A stretch of 6,037 bases of DNA from Lachnospiraceae bacterium (GTDB lineage Bacteria; Bacillota_A; Clostridia; Lachnospirales; Lachnospiraceae): assembly GCA_003446335.1 (NCBI GenBank), contig DMAZ01000183.1, positions 1 through 6,037 on the forward strand. Direction: 5' to 3'. A program made the translations under genes and the position numbers. Positions 5,418 through 6,037 of this stretch are shown here, one piece after another (the first letter of the stretch is position 1; each line of letters opens with the position of its first letter). The notes beneath the pieces are model-generated. The model had not been told where the DNA came from. It saw only the letters and a program-made list of their open reading frames with translations, and searched no databases.

Positions 5418-6037
5418 ATGAACGAACTGGTAGTAGTTATTGATTTCGGCGGACAGTATAATCAGCTTGTTGCCCGGCGTGTGAGAGAGAATAATGTGTA
5501 CTGTGAAATCTATTCCTACAGAACACCGCTTCATGAAATTCTGGCCAGACATCCAATGGGAATTATCCTGACGGGAGGTCCGAGCAGTGTCTATGAGGAG
5601 AATGCGGCTACCTGCACAGCTGAACTTTTTGAGGCCGGGATCCCCGTGCTTGGATTATGTTATGGGGCGCAGCTGATGAGCTATGTGCTCGGGGGAGAGG
5701 TCAGGCGTGCTGCGGACCGCGAATATGGCAAGACCGAGACGATATTTGACACGACTTCCCCACTCTTTGAGGGTATTCCGGACAAGAGTATTGTATGGAT
5801 GAGCCATTTTGATTACATCTCAAAACTCGCGCCGGGCTTTGAGAGCATCGCTCACACGGCATCTACGCCTGTGGCGGCAGCACAGAACAGGGAAAGAAAG
5901 CTGTATGCGATCCAGTTCCATCCGGAGGTACTCCATACGGAGTACGGGAAGGAGATTCTCTTCAATTTTGTGCGAAATATATGCGGGTGCCGCGGTGACT
6001 GGAAGATGGACTCTTTTGTGGAGAGCCAGATCAGACA
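5418..6037 (+). CDS. guaA: GMP synthase (glutamine-hydrolysing), N-terminal part
   Basis: The gene runs off the right edge after 206 codons, of about 510-525 expected. It catalyses XMP + ATP + glutamine to GMP, the last step of guanine nucleotide synthesis. The visible part is the class I glutamine amidotransferase domain. Strand VVVIDFGGQYNQL (5-17) is followed by the oxyanion region TGGPSSV (52-58), the nucleophile elbow GLCYGAQL with Cys81, MSHFD (128-132), and FHPEV with His168 and Glu170 completing the triad. WKMDSF...IR (195-206) begins the linker to the ATP-pyrophosphatase domain, which lies outside the window, so its integrity cannot be judged. AAAGGAG (5406-5412), five bases before the ATG, supports the start. 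The 18-base gap to the DegV-family gene and absence of a terminator suggest co-transcription. I see no purine riboswitch in the gap or in the leader of the operon. Confidence 0.95.
   Translation, partial: MNELVVVIDFGGQYNQLVARRVRENNVYCEIYSYRTPLHEILARHPMGIILTGGPSSVYEENAATCTAELFEAGIPVLGLCYGAQLMSYVLGGEVRRAADREYGKTETIFDTTSPLFEGIPDKSIVWMSHFDYISKLAPGFESIAHTASTPVAAAQNRERKLYAIQFHPEVLHTEYGKEILFNFVRNICGCRGDWKMDSFVESQIR

Noticed and set aside
4659..5552. Minus-strand and alternate-frame open frames across the DegV-family gene and the start of guaA
   Set aside because: Both genes are identified with confidence by motifs along their length; the alternative frames lack domains and ribosome sites.

Overview
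The window looks like chromosomal DNA of a Gram-positive Firmicute, most likely a Lachnospiraceae-type Clostridium relative. Evidence: mid-GC codon use, strong GGAGG-type ribosome sites, a compact sigma-A promoter, and a GuaA N-terminus carrying the QYNQLVARRVRENNVYCE-type sequence I associate with that family. This placement comes from memory of related proteins, not from a search. I see no transposase, integrase, CRISPR array, tRNA or rRNA.

Region 1 (1-3065) is the end of a tightly packed plus-strand operon closed by a strong terminator. It holds the C-terminal 119 residues of a fold-type III PLP-dependent decarboxylase, a 74-residue acyl carrier protein, a 495-residue MBOAT acyltransferase and a 322-residue membrane-anchored SGNH-like protein. 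Carrier + MBOAT + SGNH partner is the architecture of Dlt-type systems, which acylate envelope polymers. Two departures stand out. A decarboxylase of the DapDC/BtrK superfamily replaces what one would expect in a plain D-alanylation operon. The MBOAT also ends in FIYANF, resembling the acyl-accepting tyrosine motif that DltX supplies in classical Dlt systems. My working hypothesis is that an amino acid is loaded on the carrier, decarboxylated there as BtrK does on BtrI, and moved through the MBOAT to an envelope glycan or polymer.

Region 2 (3066-4511) holds a short-chain flavodoxin gene on the plus strand meeting a TetR-family regulator gene on the minus strand tail to tail, three bases apart. 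Upstream of the regulator is a 196-bp divergent intergenic region. It contains a perfect 8-bp inverted repeat (a candidate operator) and a near-ideal sigma-A promoter firing toward the next operon.

Region 3 (4435-6037) has a DegV/FakB-type fatty-acid-binding protein gene followed after 18 bp by the start of guaA (GMP synthase). The guaA gene runs off the right edge after 206 codons, covering the glutamine amidotransferase domain only. The two are probably co-transcribed. The most interesting part of the window is the Dlt-like operon at its left edge.
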